6,493 bases of DNA, from positions 1 through 6,493 of the forward strand of contig JAGBZZ010000287.1 of NCBI GenBank assembly GCA_017652965.1, written 5' to 3'. The notes beneath the pieces were generated by a model. The model did not search any database, was not told where the DNA came from, and worked only from the letters and a program-made list of their open reading frames with translations. The DNA comes from Clostridia bacterium (GTDB lineage Bacteria > Bacillota_A > Clostridia > Oscillospirales > CAG-272). This document shows, piece after piece, positions 1 through 6,493 of the stretch (positions are counted from its first letter, which is position 1; each line of letters begins with the position of its first letter). The position numbers and the translations under genes are program-made.

Positions 1-584
1 ATGTCGGCAGGCTGGATGTAGCCCTCCTCAGCCGCCACCTCGGCGATGACGTCAAAGTTGGTCAGCGAGACGTTCCTAACGCCCGCCTCGGCCAGGCGGT
101 CGATGCCCTTCTTCATCCCGTAGGTGAAGATCGACACGATGCCAAGCACCTCGGCGCCCGCCTCACGCAGGACGTTGACGACCTCAATGACAGAGCCGCC
201 GGTGGAGATCAGATCCTCCACCACCACGACCTTCTGGCCGGGCTCGAGGCGACCCTCGATCTGATTGCCGCGGCCGTGATCCTTAGCGCCCGAGCGGACG
301 TAGCCCATCGGCAGGCCGAGGATGTGGCCGGTGATGGCGGCGTGGGCGATGCCGGCCGTGGAGGTACCCATCAGCACCTCGCACTCGGGATATACCTCGC
401 GGATCACGCGGGCAAGACCCTCCTCCACGTCGGTACGCACCTTGGGTGCGGTGAGGGTCAGGCGGTTGTCACAGTAAACCGGGCTCTTAATGCCGCTGGC
501 CCAGGTAAAGGGCTGCTCGGGGCGGAAAAAGACGGCACGGATCGAAAGAAGGTCACGGGCGATCAGCTTCTGAAGATTTTCCAT
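1..584 (-). CDS. pyrE: Orotate phosphoribosyltransferase, C-terminus cut by the window edge
   Basis: Transfers the phosphoribosyl group of PRPP to orotate to give OMP, the fifth step of UMP synthesis, in the cytoplasm. The visible 194 residues begin MENLQKLIARDLLSIRAVFF and stay in frame to base 3 with no stop. Bacillus-type PyrE is about 210-216 residues, so roughly 20 are missing. Family landmarks are clear: FTWASGIKSPVYCDNR (26-41), the flexible catalytic loop with K101, H103 and GRGNQIEG (104-111), and the PRPP-binding motif VVVVEDLISTGGS (119-131). The phosphate loop reads GTSTAGIAHAA (73-83), where relatives commonly have GTATAGIPHAA, a mild variant. The ATG at 584 is chosen because a purine-rich ribosome site lies 9 nt upstream and the protein then starts where family members do. 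It follows pyrF by 40 nt with no terminator between them, so it is read as the next gene of the same operon. Identification is from recalled family motifs. Confidence 0.97.
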   Translation of the reverse strand, partial: MENLQKLIARDLLSIRAVFFRPEQPFTWASGIKSPVYCDNRLTLTAPKVRTDVEEGLARVIREVYPECEVLMGTSTAGIAHAAITGHILGLPMGYVRSGAKDHGRGNQIEGRLEPGQKVVVVEDLISTGGSVIEVVNVLREAGAEVLGIVSIFTYGMKKGIDRLAEAGVRNVSLTNFDVIAEVAAEEGYIQPAD

Positions 585-593
585 TTTGTAAAG

Positions 594-606
594 TTTCCTT
601 TCCTTT
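594..606 (-). promoter_or_regulatory. Ribosome binding site of pyrE
   Basis: On the minus strand this reads AAAGGAAAGGAAA, two overlapping AAAGGA cores. The nearer core ends 9 nt before the ATG at 584. The surrounding 40-nt pyrF-pyrE gap is A-rich and shows no stem followed by a T-run, so there is no sign of termination before pyrE. Confidence 0.7.
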
Positions 607-624
607 ATGTTTGGTTTTGTTCGG

Positions 625-1323
625 TCAGTCGCAGAATTCGGCTACGCAACGCTCGTAAGCGGCAACCGGATCCTCGGCGGCGGTGATGGGGCGCCCCACC
701 ACGATGTAGTCAGAGCCGATGCGCTTGGCCTCGGCAGGGGTCATCACTCTCTTCTGGTCGCCCACGTCCCCGTCGGCAAAGCGGACGCCGGGGGTCACGG
801 TGAGGAACTGCTTGCCGCAGCGGGCGTGGACAGCCTCGGCCTCACGGGGCGAGCAGACGACACCGTCAAGCCCCGCGGTGGCCGCGTTGGCGGCATAGTG
901 CATGACGACGTTTTCGATCTTCTCCTCGATAAGAAGGTCGCGGCGCATGGTCTCCTCATCGGTCGAGGTCAGCTGGGTGACGGCGATGAGAAGCGGGCGG
1001 GTGCCGTCCGGGCGGGTCAGCCCCTCAAGGGCGGCCTCCATCATCGGGCGGGTGCCGCCGGCGTGCAGGTTGGTCATATCCACGTCAAGGCGAGAGAGGA
1101 CGGCCATCGCCTTTTTCACGGTATTCGGAATATCGTGCAGCTTCAGATCGAGGAAGATCTTATGGCCGCGCTCCTTGATGGCCCGCACGATCGAGGGACC
1201 CTCGGCATAATAGAGCTCCATCCCGATCTTCACAAAGGGCTTTCTGCCGGTGAAGCGATCGAGAAAGGCAAAGGTCTTTTCTGCACTGTCAAAGTCACAG
1301 GCGATGATCACGTCTTTTCCCAT
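625..1323 (-). CDS. pyrF: Orotidine 5'-phosphate decarboxylase
   Basis: Decarboxylates OMP to UMP, the last step of the pathway; a cytoplasmic TIM-barrel enzyme that needs no cofactor and acts as a dimer in known members. At 232 residues it is complete and matches the B. subtilis-type (group I) family, usually about 230-245. Visible motifs are: strand 1 with ACDFDS (8-13, D10 as the likely substrate-contacting Asp); VKIGMEL (31-37, K32); the catalytic Asp-Lys-Asp signature in [12 protein letters not shown] (58-69: D59, K61, D64); LHAGG (86-90); the phosphate-binding segment TPGVRF (177-182) with DQKRVMTP (189-196, Q190); and VVGRPIT (208-214, R211). All expected catalytic residues are present. 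The ATG at 1323 has a ribosome site 11 nt upstream that overlaps the stop codon of the glycosidase gene, suggesting coupled translation with that unusual neighbour. It ends with TGA 40 nt before pyrE. Confidence 0.98.
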   Translation of the reverse strand: MGKDVIIACDFDSAEKTFAFLDRFTGRKPFVKIGMELYYAEGPSIVRAIKERGHKIFLDLKLHDIPNTVKKAMAVLSRLDVDMTNLHAGGTRPMMEAALEGLTRPDGTRPLLIAVTQLTSTDEETMRRDLLIEEKIENVVMHYAANAATAGLDGVVCSPREAEAVHARCGKQFLTVTPGVRFADGDVGDQKRVMTPAEAKRIGSDYIVVGRPITAAEDPVAAYERCVAEFCD

Positions 1324-1334
1324 GGTTTTTATAT

Positions 1335-1342
1335 TCCTTTCA
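1335..1342 (-). promoter_or_regulatory. Ribosome binding site of pyrF overlapping the upstream stop codon
   Basis: The minus strand reads TGAAAGGA, where TGA (1342-1340) ends the glycosidase gene and AAAGGA (1340-1335) is the Shine-Dalgarno core, 11 nt before the pyrF ATG. A ribosome finishing the glycosidase would cover this site, so pyrF translation is plausibly linked to that of the upstream gene. Confidence 0.7.
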
Positions 1343-4129
1343 ATTTTGTTTCAAGTGTTTTCGGAAGGCCGATTTGTCGTTCGGGTTCAAAGAGAAGTTG
1401 GTGTTGCCCACGCCCTGGTCAAGCGGTGCCTCGGCAAGCAGGCGAAGCATGTCAGCCGTTACACTGTGGCGGGGCGCAAAGGCCTCGCTTTTCATGTAAG
1501 TGGCGATCAGATGGCCGAGGTACTCTGCCCCCACGTCACCCGAAAGGGTAAGGCCGGATACGAGAAGCCGCCCCTTCCCCACACGGTATTCAAAGAGGGC
1601 CGCACGGCGGATGGCATTTTTGTGGCTGGAGGCCACCTCCACGATCGGGTCAAAGGGGATCCCCTCACGCGGGAAGCTGACCGCCTCGCTTTTGCCGTCC
1701 ATGTTCGTCCACTGTACCTTCCCGTTCATCATCGGGCGGAACTGCCAGCCGCAGAAGCCCTCGTGCGGGATGCCGCGCGTGATGGGGTGGTCGTAAATGA
1801 CGGTGGCGGTATTGAAGGCGGTGCGCCCTGCCTTGGCCATCTGGCAGGAAAGCGAAGCACTGACAAAGGGCATCTTACCGAGAAGCAGGACGTCCTCGCC
1901 GCGTGCAAGAGCGGCAAGCAGGGTATCGAGGTCACTGTCCTCAAGGACGGTAATGCCGCTGTAGTCGGGCGCCGCCGCCGGGAAGGCGTAAAGCTCCCAC
2001 TCGTTTTCGACAAAGAGCCCCTCGGCATGGAGGACGGCGTGCAGCTTCATAGCTGCAGGCTCGGCCATCTCGGGCAGGCGATAGGTGTAGGTGTAGATCG
2101 GGCTGACCGTGCCGACCGGCACAGGAGAAATATCGGTGCGCACAAAGTCAAGGACACGCTCGCCCGCCGTCAGGGTAAGATCCAGGGTCGCACCCGCAAG
2201 CGCCTTCACCCCAAAGAGCGAAAGCTCCAGCCCGATGCGCATCTCTTCTCCTGCCGTGAAGTTGGTACGGGTGCCAAGGTCATTGAGAATAACCGTCTGC
2301 CCGTTGTACATCCGCACCCCCCGCACGGTCTCGCCGGGCTTGAGCTCATAGAACTCGTTCATCATGCCGACGTCGTAGCCGAAGGTATGCCAGTGCGTGT
2401 CGATCGGGCCGAGGAAATCGTAGCCCATATAGGTGCGCAGGCGGCGCACCTGCTCAAAGGTGTATTTGCGCATCCGCCTCTGCCATTCGCAGCTTGTGCG
2501 GAAGAAGACGGGCGCTTTTTCGAGAAGCCCCTCCTCACGAAGGTGGCGCTCGATCGAGGCCAGCATATCACAGTCTCCGATGCGGGTGCCGCGATAGCGG
2601 GGGGCAAGCGAAAGGTCGGTATAGGTGCCGTCTATCGAGATCTCGTGCCCGATGCGGGGCTTGTCAAAGCCCTCGATGCACACCGTGCTATCCAGAAAAT
2701 CACGGTTGAATTCCAGAACACGGTGCGAGCCCATCGACTGGAGGGTCGCGTTATAGCAGTCCGAAAAGCGCGACACCCAGCGGAAGCGGCGGGGGTTGTG
2801 CCAGAAGGGCTTCTCCACGCACTCGTGCATAAGCTCAGGCTCAAGGCCACAGCAGTACTCCAGCCCGCGCATCGCATTGATGGGAGCAAAGAGAGAGTCG
2901 GTTTCGGCATGGGTGGCATCGGCACATCTTTCAAGATGCTCGATAAAATCGTCGTACATCTGCACCTCGTTGCCACAGCAGTACATCACCACAGAGGGGT
3001 GGCGGCGGCAGAAGCGCAGGATCTCGCACCATTCCTCATAGGAGGTGTAGTTCGGGCTTTCCACCTCCAGGAGAATGCCAAGCTCGTCGGCCGCCTGCAT
3101 ATACTGCTCGGTCGGGACGACGGTATGGAAACGGATATAGTTGAAGCCAAGCTCCTTGAATTTTTTCACGACCTCGCGGTAATAGGAAAGGTCGCGGCTC
3201 GGCCATACGGTCATGGGGTAATAGCAGTGCTCTGTCACACCCGCAAGATAGACAGGCTCACCGTTCAGAAGGAAGGAAAGGCCGCGCGCCGTCAAACGGC
3301 GAATGCCGAACTCTACGGTATGGGTCGCCTCCCCTGCCAGAAGGCAGAGGGTGTAGCGCTTCGGGCAATCGGGCGACCAAAGGGTCAGCCCCTCTGTCGG
3401 AAAGCTGAAGTCGCCGTCAGCCTCTCCCGAAAGAAGGACGGTGGCACCGTCCGTCACCCGCCAAAGGATATGCACCGGGGCATCGGCCTCCACGCGCACG
3501 TCGGCGGTGGTAAGGTCGGCACTTGTCAGAACGGCCGCCGCGCGGAGGGGCGAGCGGTAGACCCGCATCTCCACGTGATCCGAGATCCCACCCGTGTATT
3601 CCGAGGCGGCACGTGAGGTGATGCCTGTGACCCCCTCCCCGCCAAAGCCGGCCTGGCGATGGTTGGAGACGGCAAGCACAAGCTCGTTTTCCCCCACCTG
3701 CATCGCATCCCGCGGGACCTCGATCTCAAAATGGGTGGAATAGCCGACGTGGCGGCCGAGAAAGCGGCCGTTCAGCCAGGCGGAGAGCGCGATATGCACC
3801 TGCGGGAAGGAAAGCGTCACACGGTCGGCAAGGCTCTCCAGTGTAAGCGTGCGGCGGTAAAAGAAGGTGCCGTACACGTTCGGCAGGGCCATATCGGGCG
3901 CCGTGCCGACAATGGGATAGTGCTGTGCCCCGTACTCGGGGTTCACCCGCAGCTTGCCGTAAAAGCCGGTGCGCTGAAAGGCGGCGGTCATATCCTCAAA
4001 GTATCCGGGGATCGCCCCGGGGACGACCGATGCGGTCTTGCCAAGCTCGGGCACCGCCTCGGAGGTATAGTCCTCCTCGGTATAGTCCATAAGATACGCG
4101 CCGTCAAGAGAAAACGAATCGTAAAGCAT
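1340..4129 (-). CDS. Glycoside hydrolase family 2 protein, cytoplasmic, substrate unknown
   Basis: A 929-residue GH2-clan protein, probably a retaining exo-glycosidase acting in the cytoplasm on an oligosaccharide or glycoside that has been taken up. The start [16 protein letters not shown] is not a signal peptide, and no membrane segment is seen. Domains: a GH2 jelly-roll sugar-binding region (about 50-195; [10 protein letters not shown] at 86-95, [20 protein letters not shown] at 119-138); an Ig-like domain (about 205-275); and a TIM barrel opening with FGIRRL...[13 protein letters not shown] (274-298), then [10 protein letters not shown] (327-336) and [12 protein letters not shown] (348-359). 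[12 protein letters not shown] (377-388) gives the likely acid/base E388. E496 in IGHEIS (493-498) is my nucleophile candidate, less certain. Residues about 720-880 resemble the amidotransferase-like tail of some GH2 relatives ([18 protein letters not shown] at 780-797, [10 protein letters not shown] at 851-860). It has 17 cysteines, 13 of them in 302-547. The ATG at 4129 has an ideal ribosome site. It lies between pyrD and pyrF, which is not usual. Beta-galactosidase, beta-glucuronidase or arabinofuranosidase cannot be told apart by eye. Confidence 0.9.
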   Translation of the reverse strand: MLYDSFSLDGAYLMDYTEEDYTSEAVPELGKTASVVPGAIPGYFEDMTAAFQRTGFYGKLRVNPEYGAQHYPIVGTAPDMALPNVYGTFFYRRTLTLESLADRVTLSFPQVHIALSAWLNGRFLGRHVGYSTHFEIEVPRDAMQVGENELVLAVSNHRQAGFGGEGVTGITSRAASEYTGGISDHVEMRVYRSPLRAAAVLTSADLTTADVRVEADAPVHILWRVTDGATVLLSGEADGDFSFPTEGLTLWSPDCPKRYTLCLLAGEATHTVEFGIRRLTARGLSFLLNGEPVYLAGVTEHCYYPMTVWPSRDLSYYREVVKKFKELGFNYIRFHTVVPTEQYMQAADELGILLEVESPNYTSYEEWCEILRFCRRHPSVVMYCCGNEVQMYDDFIEHLERCADATHAETDSLFAPINAMRGLEYCCGLEPELMHECVEKPFWHNPRRFRWVSRFSDCYNATLQSMGSHRVLEFNRDFLDSTVCIEGFDKPRIGHEISIDGTYTDLSLAPRYRGTRIGDCDMLASIERHLREEGLLEKAPVFFRTSCEWQRRMRKYTFEQVRRLRTYMGYDFLGPIDTHWHTFGYDVGMMNEFYELKPGETVRGVRMYNGQTVILNDLGTRTNFTAGEEMRIGLELSLFGVKALAGATLDLTLTAGERVLDFVRTDISPVPVGTVSPIYTYTYRLPEMAEPAAMKLHAVLHAEGLFVENEWELYAFPAAAPDYSGITVLEDSDLDTLLAALARGEDVLLLGKMPFVSASLSCQMAKAGRTAFNTATVIYDHPITRGIPHEGFCGWQFRPMMNGKVQWTNMDGKSEAVSFPREGIPFDPIVEVASSHKNAIRRAALFEYRVGKGRLLVSGLTLSGDVGAEYLGHLIATYMKSEAFAPRHSVTADMLRLLAEAPLDQGVGNTNFSLNPNDKSAFRKHLKQN

Positions 4130-4134
4130 ACTTT

Positions 4135-4142
4135 ACTCCTTT
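4135..4142 (-). promoter_or_regulatory. Ribosome binding site of the GH2 gene
   Basis: The minus strand reads AAAGGAGT, with the AAAGGAG core ending 6 nt before the ATG at 4129. This is a near-consensus Shine-Dalgarno and supports that ATG over the in-frame ATG 13 codons later (4090). It lies in the 33-nt pyrD-GH2 gap, and its complement occurs just upstream (see the inverted repeat). Confidence 0.75.
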
Positions 4143-4154
4143 CGTCAAAAAGGA
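4137..4154 (-). repeat. Short inverted repeat covering the GH2 ribosome binding site
   Basis: On the minus strand TCCTTT (4154-4149) is followed after six bases (TTGACG) by its exact reverse complement AAAGGA (4142-4137), which is the Shine-Dalgarno core of the GH2 gene. The 6-bp, A/T-rich stem would be weak, with only two G-C pairs. It could dampen initiation on the glycosidase gene or be chance. It is not a terminator: no T-run follows it. Confidence 0.4.
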
Positions 4155-4162
4155 AGGATACG

Positions 4163-5065
4163 TCAGATCTTCAGCCCCTGCAGGGTATCGATCCGATACC
4201 GATCCATGACCTCGGGAAGTTCCTTGATGATATCGCGGCACACGTAGGGGTTTACAAGGTTGGCGGCGCCGATCTCCACGGCGGTGGCACCCGCCATCAT
4301 CATCTCCAGCACATCCTCAGCAGTAGAAACACCGCCCATACCGATAACCGGTACAGACACGGCGTGTGCGACCTGGTAGACCATCCGCACGGCAACCGGG
4401 AAGATGGCAGGCCCGGAAAAGCCACCCATCGTATTGGCGATCACAGGGCGGCGGCGGGCAAGGTCGATGCGCATGCCAAGCATAGTGTTGATGAGGCTGA
4501 TACCGTCAGCCCCCGCCGCCTCGCACGCCTTAGCGATCGAAACGATATCGGTGACGTTGGGAGAAAGCTTGATAAAGAGCGGCTTTTTTGTCACCGCGCG
4601 GACAGCGCGGGTGACCTCGGCGGCCGCTTCGGGCGAGGTGCCGAAGGACATACCGCCGCCATGGACGTTCGGGCAGGAGACGTTGACCTCAAACCAGCCG
4701 ATCTCGGGGCAGGCGTCCAGCATCTCGACCGTCTCGCGGTATTCCTCGACCGAAAAGCCCGAAACGTTGGCCATCACCGGCTTATGAAAGACCCGGCGCA
4801 TTTTGGGCAGCTCCTCCGAGATGACCCTCTCGACCCCGGGGTTCTGAAGCCCCACGGCGTTGATCATCCCTGCGGTGCACTCGGCAATGCGGGGGGTGGG
4901 ATTGCCAAAGCGGGGCTCTCGGGTCGTCCCCTTGAAGGAAAAGGTACCGAGGATATTGATGTCGTAAAGCTCCGAGAACTCATACCCGAAGCCGAAGGTC
5001 CCGCTGGCGGGGATGATCGGATTGTCGATCGTAATACCCGCAAGATCTACCTTTAATCTTTCCAC
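4163..5065 (-). CDS. pyrD: Dihydroorotate dehydrogenase, class 1B catalytic subunit
   Basis: FMN enzyme that oxidises dihydroorotate to orotate in the cytoplasm; in class 1B the electrons pass through PyrK to NAD+, in a PyrD2PyrK2 complex. At 300 residues it has the normal length for the class (about 300-312). Motifs in order are: NPIIPASGTFGFG (15-27); FKGTT (44-48, K45 near FMN); MINAVGLQNPG (67-77); NVSGF (100-104); VNVSCPN (127-133), with C131 as the catalytic base that marks class 1 enzymes (class 2 has Ser); IKLSPNVTDI (165-174, K166); INTMLGMRID (192-201); GGFSGPAI (214-221); and the FMN-phosphate site IGMGGV (241-246) with EIGAANL (264-270). The start is GTG at 5065. It is preferred because a perfect AAAGGAGG lies 7 nt upstream and the protein then begins in register with the family. 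It overlaps the end of pyrK by 13 nt, consistent with translational coupling of two subunits needed in equal amounts. Confidence 0.98.
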   Translation of the reverse strand: MERLKVDLAGITIDNPIIPASGTFGFGYEFSELYDINILGTFSFKGTTREPRFGNPTPRIAECTAGMINAVGLQNPGVERVISEELPKMRRVFHKPVMANVSGFSVEEYRETVEMLDACPEIGWFEVNVSCPNVHGGGMSFGTSPEAAAEVTRAVRAVTKKPLFIKLSPNVTDIVSIAKACEAAGADGISLINTMLGMRIDLARRRPVIANTMGGFSGPAIFPVAVRMVYQVAHAVSVPVIGMGGVSTAEDVLEMMMAGATAVEIGAANLVNPYVCRDIIKELPEVMDRYRIDTLQGLKI

Positions 5066-5790
5066 AGGATCTCCTCCTTTCTGAGTACGGGGCCCTCGCG
5101 GCAGATGCGCTTATAGCCGGTCACCGTCTTGCACGAGCAGCCCATGCAAGCACCAAAGCCACAGCCCATCCGCTCCTCAAAGCTATACTGCCCGGAGGTC
5201 GCGGTGGCGGCATGCAGGGCACGGAGCATAGGCTCGGGCCCGCAGGTGTAAAAGTAGGTATAGGGCGAATCGTCCAGCGCGGCGGTCACAAAGCCGGCCG
5301 TGCCGTGCGTGCCGTCCACCGTCGTCACGGTCACGTCGGCACCGAGGGCGCGGAATTCTTCCTCATAAAAGACCTCGGCGGCGGTATTAAAGCCGAGGAT
5401 CACGCGGACACGGCACCCCGCGGCCAGAAGCTTCTTGGCCAGCATATAGAGGGGGGGCACACCGACCCCACCGCCGATGAGCAGGGGGGCATCCCCCGCC
5501 GCCTCGAGGTCATAGCCGTTGCCAAGGCCTGTGAGGATATCAAGCTCCTCGCCCGCCGTCATACGGCTCATTTTTTCGGTCCCCTTCCCTACCACCTTGT
5601 AAACAAGGGTCAGGCGGCCGCCCTCTGCGTCGCACACCGAGATGGGGCGGCGCAGAAAGAGCCCGTCAAGCAGAATATTGACGAACTGACCGGGGCGGGT
5701 GATATCCGAGATATCCCCCGCAAGCACCATACGGTATACGGTGTCGGTCAGGCGGGTGTTTTCAAGAATCTTAAAATAGCTCTGTCGCAT
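5053..5790 (-). CDS. pyrK: Dihydroorotate dehydrogenase electron transfer subunit (FAD, 2Fe-2S)
   Basis: Carries electrons from the FMN of PyrD through a 2Fe-2S cluster and FAD to NAD+, making the class 1B dihydroorotate dehydrogenase NAD-dependent. Its 245 residues are complete (family about 250-265). Domains are: an FAD-binding beta-barrel (about 1-95) with PGQFVNI (33-39), the flavin motif RRPISV (47-52) and VYKVVGKGT (63-71); an NAD-binding domain (about 100-200) with LLIGGGVGVPPLY (103-115) and the FYTCGPEPML motif (180-189); and a C-terminal cluster segment FEERMGCGFGACMGCSC (204-220) followed by C230. Likely 2Fe-2S ligands are C210, C215, C218 and C230 (CX4CX2CX11C); C220 is an extra nearby cysteine. 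The ATG at 5790 lies 9 nt after the carB stop, with AAGG overlapping that stop as ribosome site. The 3' end overlaps pyrD by 13 nt. This pairing argues against the related sulfide dehydrogenase or NfnA-type subunits that share the fold. Confidence 0.97.
   Translation of the reverse strand: MRQSYFKILENTRLTDTVYRMVLAGDISDITRPGQFVNILLDGLFLRRPISVCDAEGGRLTLVYKVVGKGTEKMSRMTAGEELDILTGLGNGYDLEAAGDAPLLIGGGVGVPPLYMLAKKLLAAGCRVRVILGFNTAAEVFYEEEFRALGADVTVTTVDGTHGTAGFVTAALDDSPYTYFYTCGPEPMLRALHAATATSGQYSFEERMGCGFGACMGCSCKTVTGYKRICREGPVLRKEEILWKD
5071..5080 (-). promoter_or_regulatory. Strong ribosome binding site of pyrD, inside pyrK
   Basis: The minus strand reads AAAGGAGGAG, close to the full anti-Shine-Dalgarno complement. 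AAAGGAGG ends 7 nt before the GTG at 5065. It lies within the last codons of pyrK (residues about 237-240, R-K-E-E). This site decides the pyrD start in favour of GTG. Confidence 0.85.
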
Positions 5791-5794
5791 GGCG

Positions 5795-5802
5795 TCACCT
5801 TA
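5795..5802 (-). promoter_or_regulatory. Ribosome binding site of pyrK overlapping the carB stop
   Basis: The minus strand reads TAAGGTGA: TAA (5802-5800) stops carB, and AAGG within it is a Shine-Dalgarno core 7 nt before the pyrK ATG at 5790. Termination of carB and initiation of pyrK therefore share bases. Confidence 0.65.
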
Positions 5803-6493
5803 CGAATCGATGGTGGACACGCGGTTGGTGGTCGCCTCAAGGACGTCCAGCACGATGCGGACGGTATCGAGGTTAGAGAAGAGCGTAACGCCGTTTTCAA
5901 CCGCGCAACGGCGGATCTCCACACCGTCCTCATAATGAACGCCCGACAGGATGGCACGCGTGTTGATGATGTAGCTGACGTAGCCCGCGCGGATAGAGTC
6001 AAAGATCTCCTCGCTCCCCTCAAGCAGCTTCTTGCGGACGCGGGTGCGGATGCCATGCTCCTTGAGGAAGTTGGCGGTTCCGATGGTCGCCTCGATGTTG
6101 AAGCCCATATCGTAGAAGCGGCGGACAAGGGGCAGGGCCTCCTCCTTGTCTTCATCGGCAATGGTGACAAGCACCGTGCCGTAGTTCTGCAGCGACATAC
6201 CGCCCGCAATGAGCGCCTTCTGCATGGCGCGGGGGAGCGTGTCGTCATAGCCGATGGCCTCACCCGTCGACTTCATCTCGGGCGAGAGGTAGGCGTCAAG
6301 ACCGCGGATCTTACTGAACGAGAAGACCGGCACCTTGACGTACCAGCGCTTCTTCTCCTCGGGGTAAATGTCAAAGATACCAAGCTCCTTCAGGCTCTTG
6401 CCGAGAATGACCTCGGTGGCAATGTCGGCAAGGCTGTAGCCGGTCGCCTTCGAGAGGAAGGGAACGGTGCGCGAGGAGCGGGGGTTGACCTCG
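5800..6493 (-). CDS. carB: Carbamoyl phosphate synthase large chain, C-terminal 230 residues only
   Basis: The large subunit makes carbamoyl phosphate from bicarbonate, two ATP and ammonia supplied by the CarA glutaminase. This is the first step of pyrimidine (and arginine) synthesis. Only the end is visible: the frame is open from base 6492 with no start, so about 840 of the usual 1060-1075 residues lie outside. The fragment begins EVNPRSSRTVPFLSKATGYS, the conserved close of the second ATP-grasp domain. It continues through VPVFSFSKIRG and LSPEMKSTGEAIG (69-81 of the fragment). The MGS-like allosteric domain starts near fragment residue 104 (YGTVLVTIADEDKEE) and includes IEATIGTANFLKEHGI, YIINT and FSNLDT. 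In known enzymes this domain binds nucleotide effectors such as UMP, or PRPP in B. subtilis; which applies here cannot be read off. It ends TAA 9 nt before pyrK. The GTG at 6333 is not a true start, because upstream codons in the same frame encode conserved CarB sequence. An arginine-specific paralogue is unlikely, given the pyr neighbours. Confidence 0.97.
   Translation of the reverse strand, partial: EVNPRSSRTVPFLSKATGYSLADIATEVILGKSLKELGIFDIYPEEKKRWYVKVPVFSFSKIRGLDAYLSPEMKSTGEAIGYDDTLPRAMQKALIAGGMSLQNYGTVLVTIADEDKEEALPLVRRFYDMGFNIEATIGTANFLKEHGIRTRVRKKLLEGSEEIFDSIRAGYVSYIINTRAILSGVHYEDGVEIRRCAVENGVTLFSNLDTVRIVLDVLEATTNRVSTIDS

Larger units (their letters stand above)
1..6493 (-). other. 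Distal part of a pyr operon, carB-pyrK-pyrD-GH2-pyrF-pyrE
   Basis: Six codirectional genes with gaps of 9, -13, 33, 16 and 40 nt and no visible internal terminator or promoter, read as one transcript. Apart from the glycosidase, the order is that of the B. subtilis pyr operon (pyrAB-pyrK-pyrD-pyrF-pyrE). Neither operon end is in the window, so control elements (for example a PyrR-binding attenuator in the leader) cannot be judged. Coding density is about 98 percent. Confidence 0.85.

Noticed and set aside
585..624. A terminator or attenuator between pyrF and pyrE
   Set aside because: The 40-nt gap shows no stable inverted repeat followed by a T-run, only an A-rich stretch with the pyrE ribosome site.
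276..1551. Overlapping plus-strand open frames opposite pyrE and pyrF (276-686 and 607-1551)
   Set aside because: No domain and no credible ribosome site; the minus strand carries PRPP-binding and OMP decarboxylase motifs over the same bases.
1250..3616. A 788-codon open frame on the plus strand, opposite pyrF and the glycosidase
   Set aside because: Its translation is rich in His, Arg, Gly and Ala with no recognisable domain, and it lies opposite genes with clear family motifs. GC-rich third positions in the real genes remove stops from the antisense frame, which explains its length.
1324..4162. The glycosidase as cargo of a mobile element
   Set aside because: No transposase, terminal inverted repeats, target duplication or tRNA/attachment site is visible at either 16-33-nt junction.
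3659..5056. A 465-codon open frame on the plus strand, opposite the glycosidase 5' end and pyrD
   Set aside because: Same antisense effect: low-complexity basic composition, no motif, and it is fully covered by convincing minus-strand genes.
5748..6263. A second minus-strand open frame over the carB end, in another reading frame
   Set aside because: Its product is a Ser/Arg/Ala-rich shadow. The CarB frame has conserved residues throughout and continues to the window edge.
5800..6333. A free-standing MGS-domain protein starting at the GTG at 6333
   Set aside because: The frame stays open upstream and encodes the conserved EVNPRSSRTVPF segment of CarB, so this is the tail of carB.

Overview
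The window is most of the distal half of a de novo pyrimidine (UMP) biosynthesis operon, all on the minus strand. It probably comes from a GC-rich, gut-type member of the Firmicutes/Clostridia. Three things point there: the carB-pyrK-pyrD-pyrF-pyrE order of the Bacillus/Clostridium pyr operon, a PyrD/PyrK class 1B dihydroorotate dehydrogenase, and strong AAAGGAGG-type Shine-Dalgarno sequences. Genus cannot be told from the sequence, and a metagenomic Oscillospirales-like origin is only an inference.

Layout in transcription order, from high to low coordinates: the C-terminal 230 residues of carB (6493-5800, entering from outside the window); pyrK (5790-5053); pyrD (5065-4163, overlapping pyrK by 13 nt and starting with GTG); a 929-residue glycoside hydrolase family 2 protein (4129-1340); pyrF (1323-625); and pyrE (584-1, running off the window about 20 residues before its expected end). 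Gaps are 9, -13, 33, 16 and 40 nt. Every gene has a recognisable ribosome binding site. I saw no terminator, promoter, tRNA, repeat array or mobile element, and no gap exceeds 40 nt, so a single transcript is the simplest reading. The promoter and any PyrR-type attenuator would lie upstream of carB, outside the window.

How the genes work together: CarB makes carbamoyl phosphate. PyrD with PyrK oxidises dihydroorotate to orotate and passes the electrons to NAD+. PyrE adds PRPP to give OMP, and PyrF decarboxylates OMP to UMP. The aspartate transcarbamylase and dihydroorotase genes and carA are not in the window.

The odd member is the glycosidase gene. It sits exactly between pyrD and pyrF, where the classical operon has nothing, in the same direction and tightly spaced. 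It has GH2 sugar-binding and TIM-barrel signatures, a candidate acid/base Glu in a GNE motif, no signal peptide, many cysteines around the active site, and a C-terminal region resembling the glutamine-amidotransferase-like domain of some GH2 relatives. Its substrate and its reason for being in a pyrimidine operon are unknown. It is the most interesting feature here.
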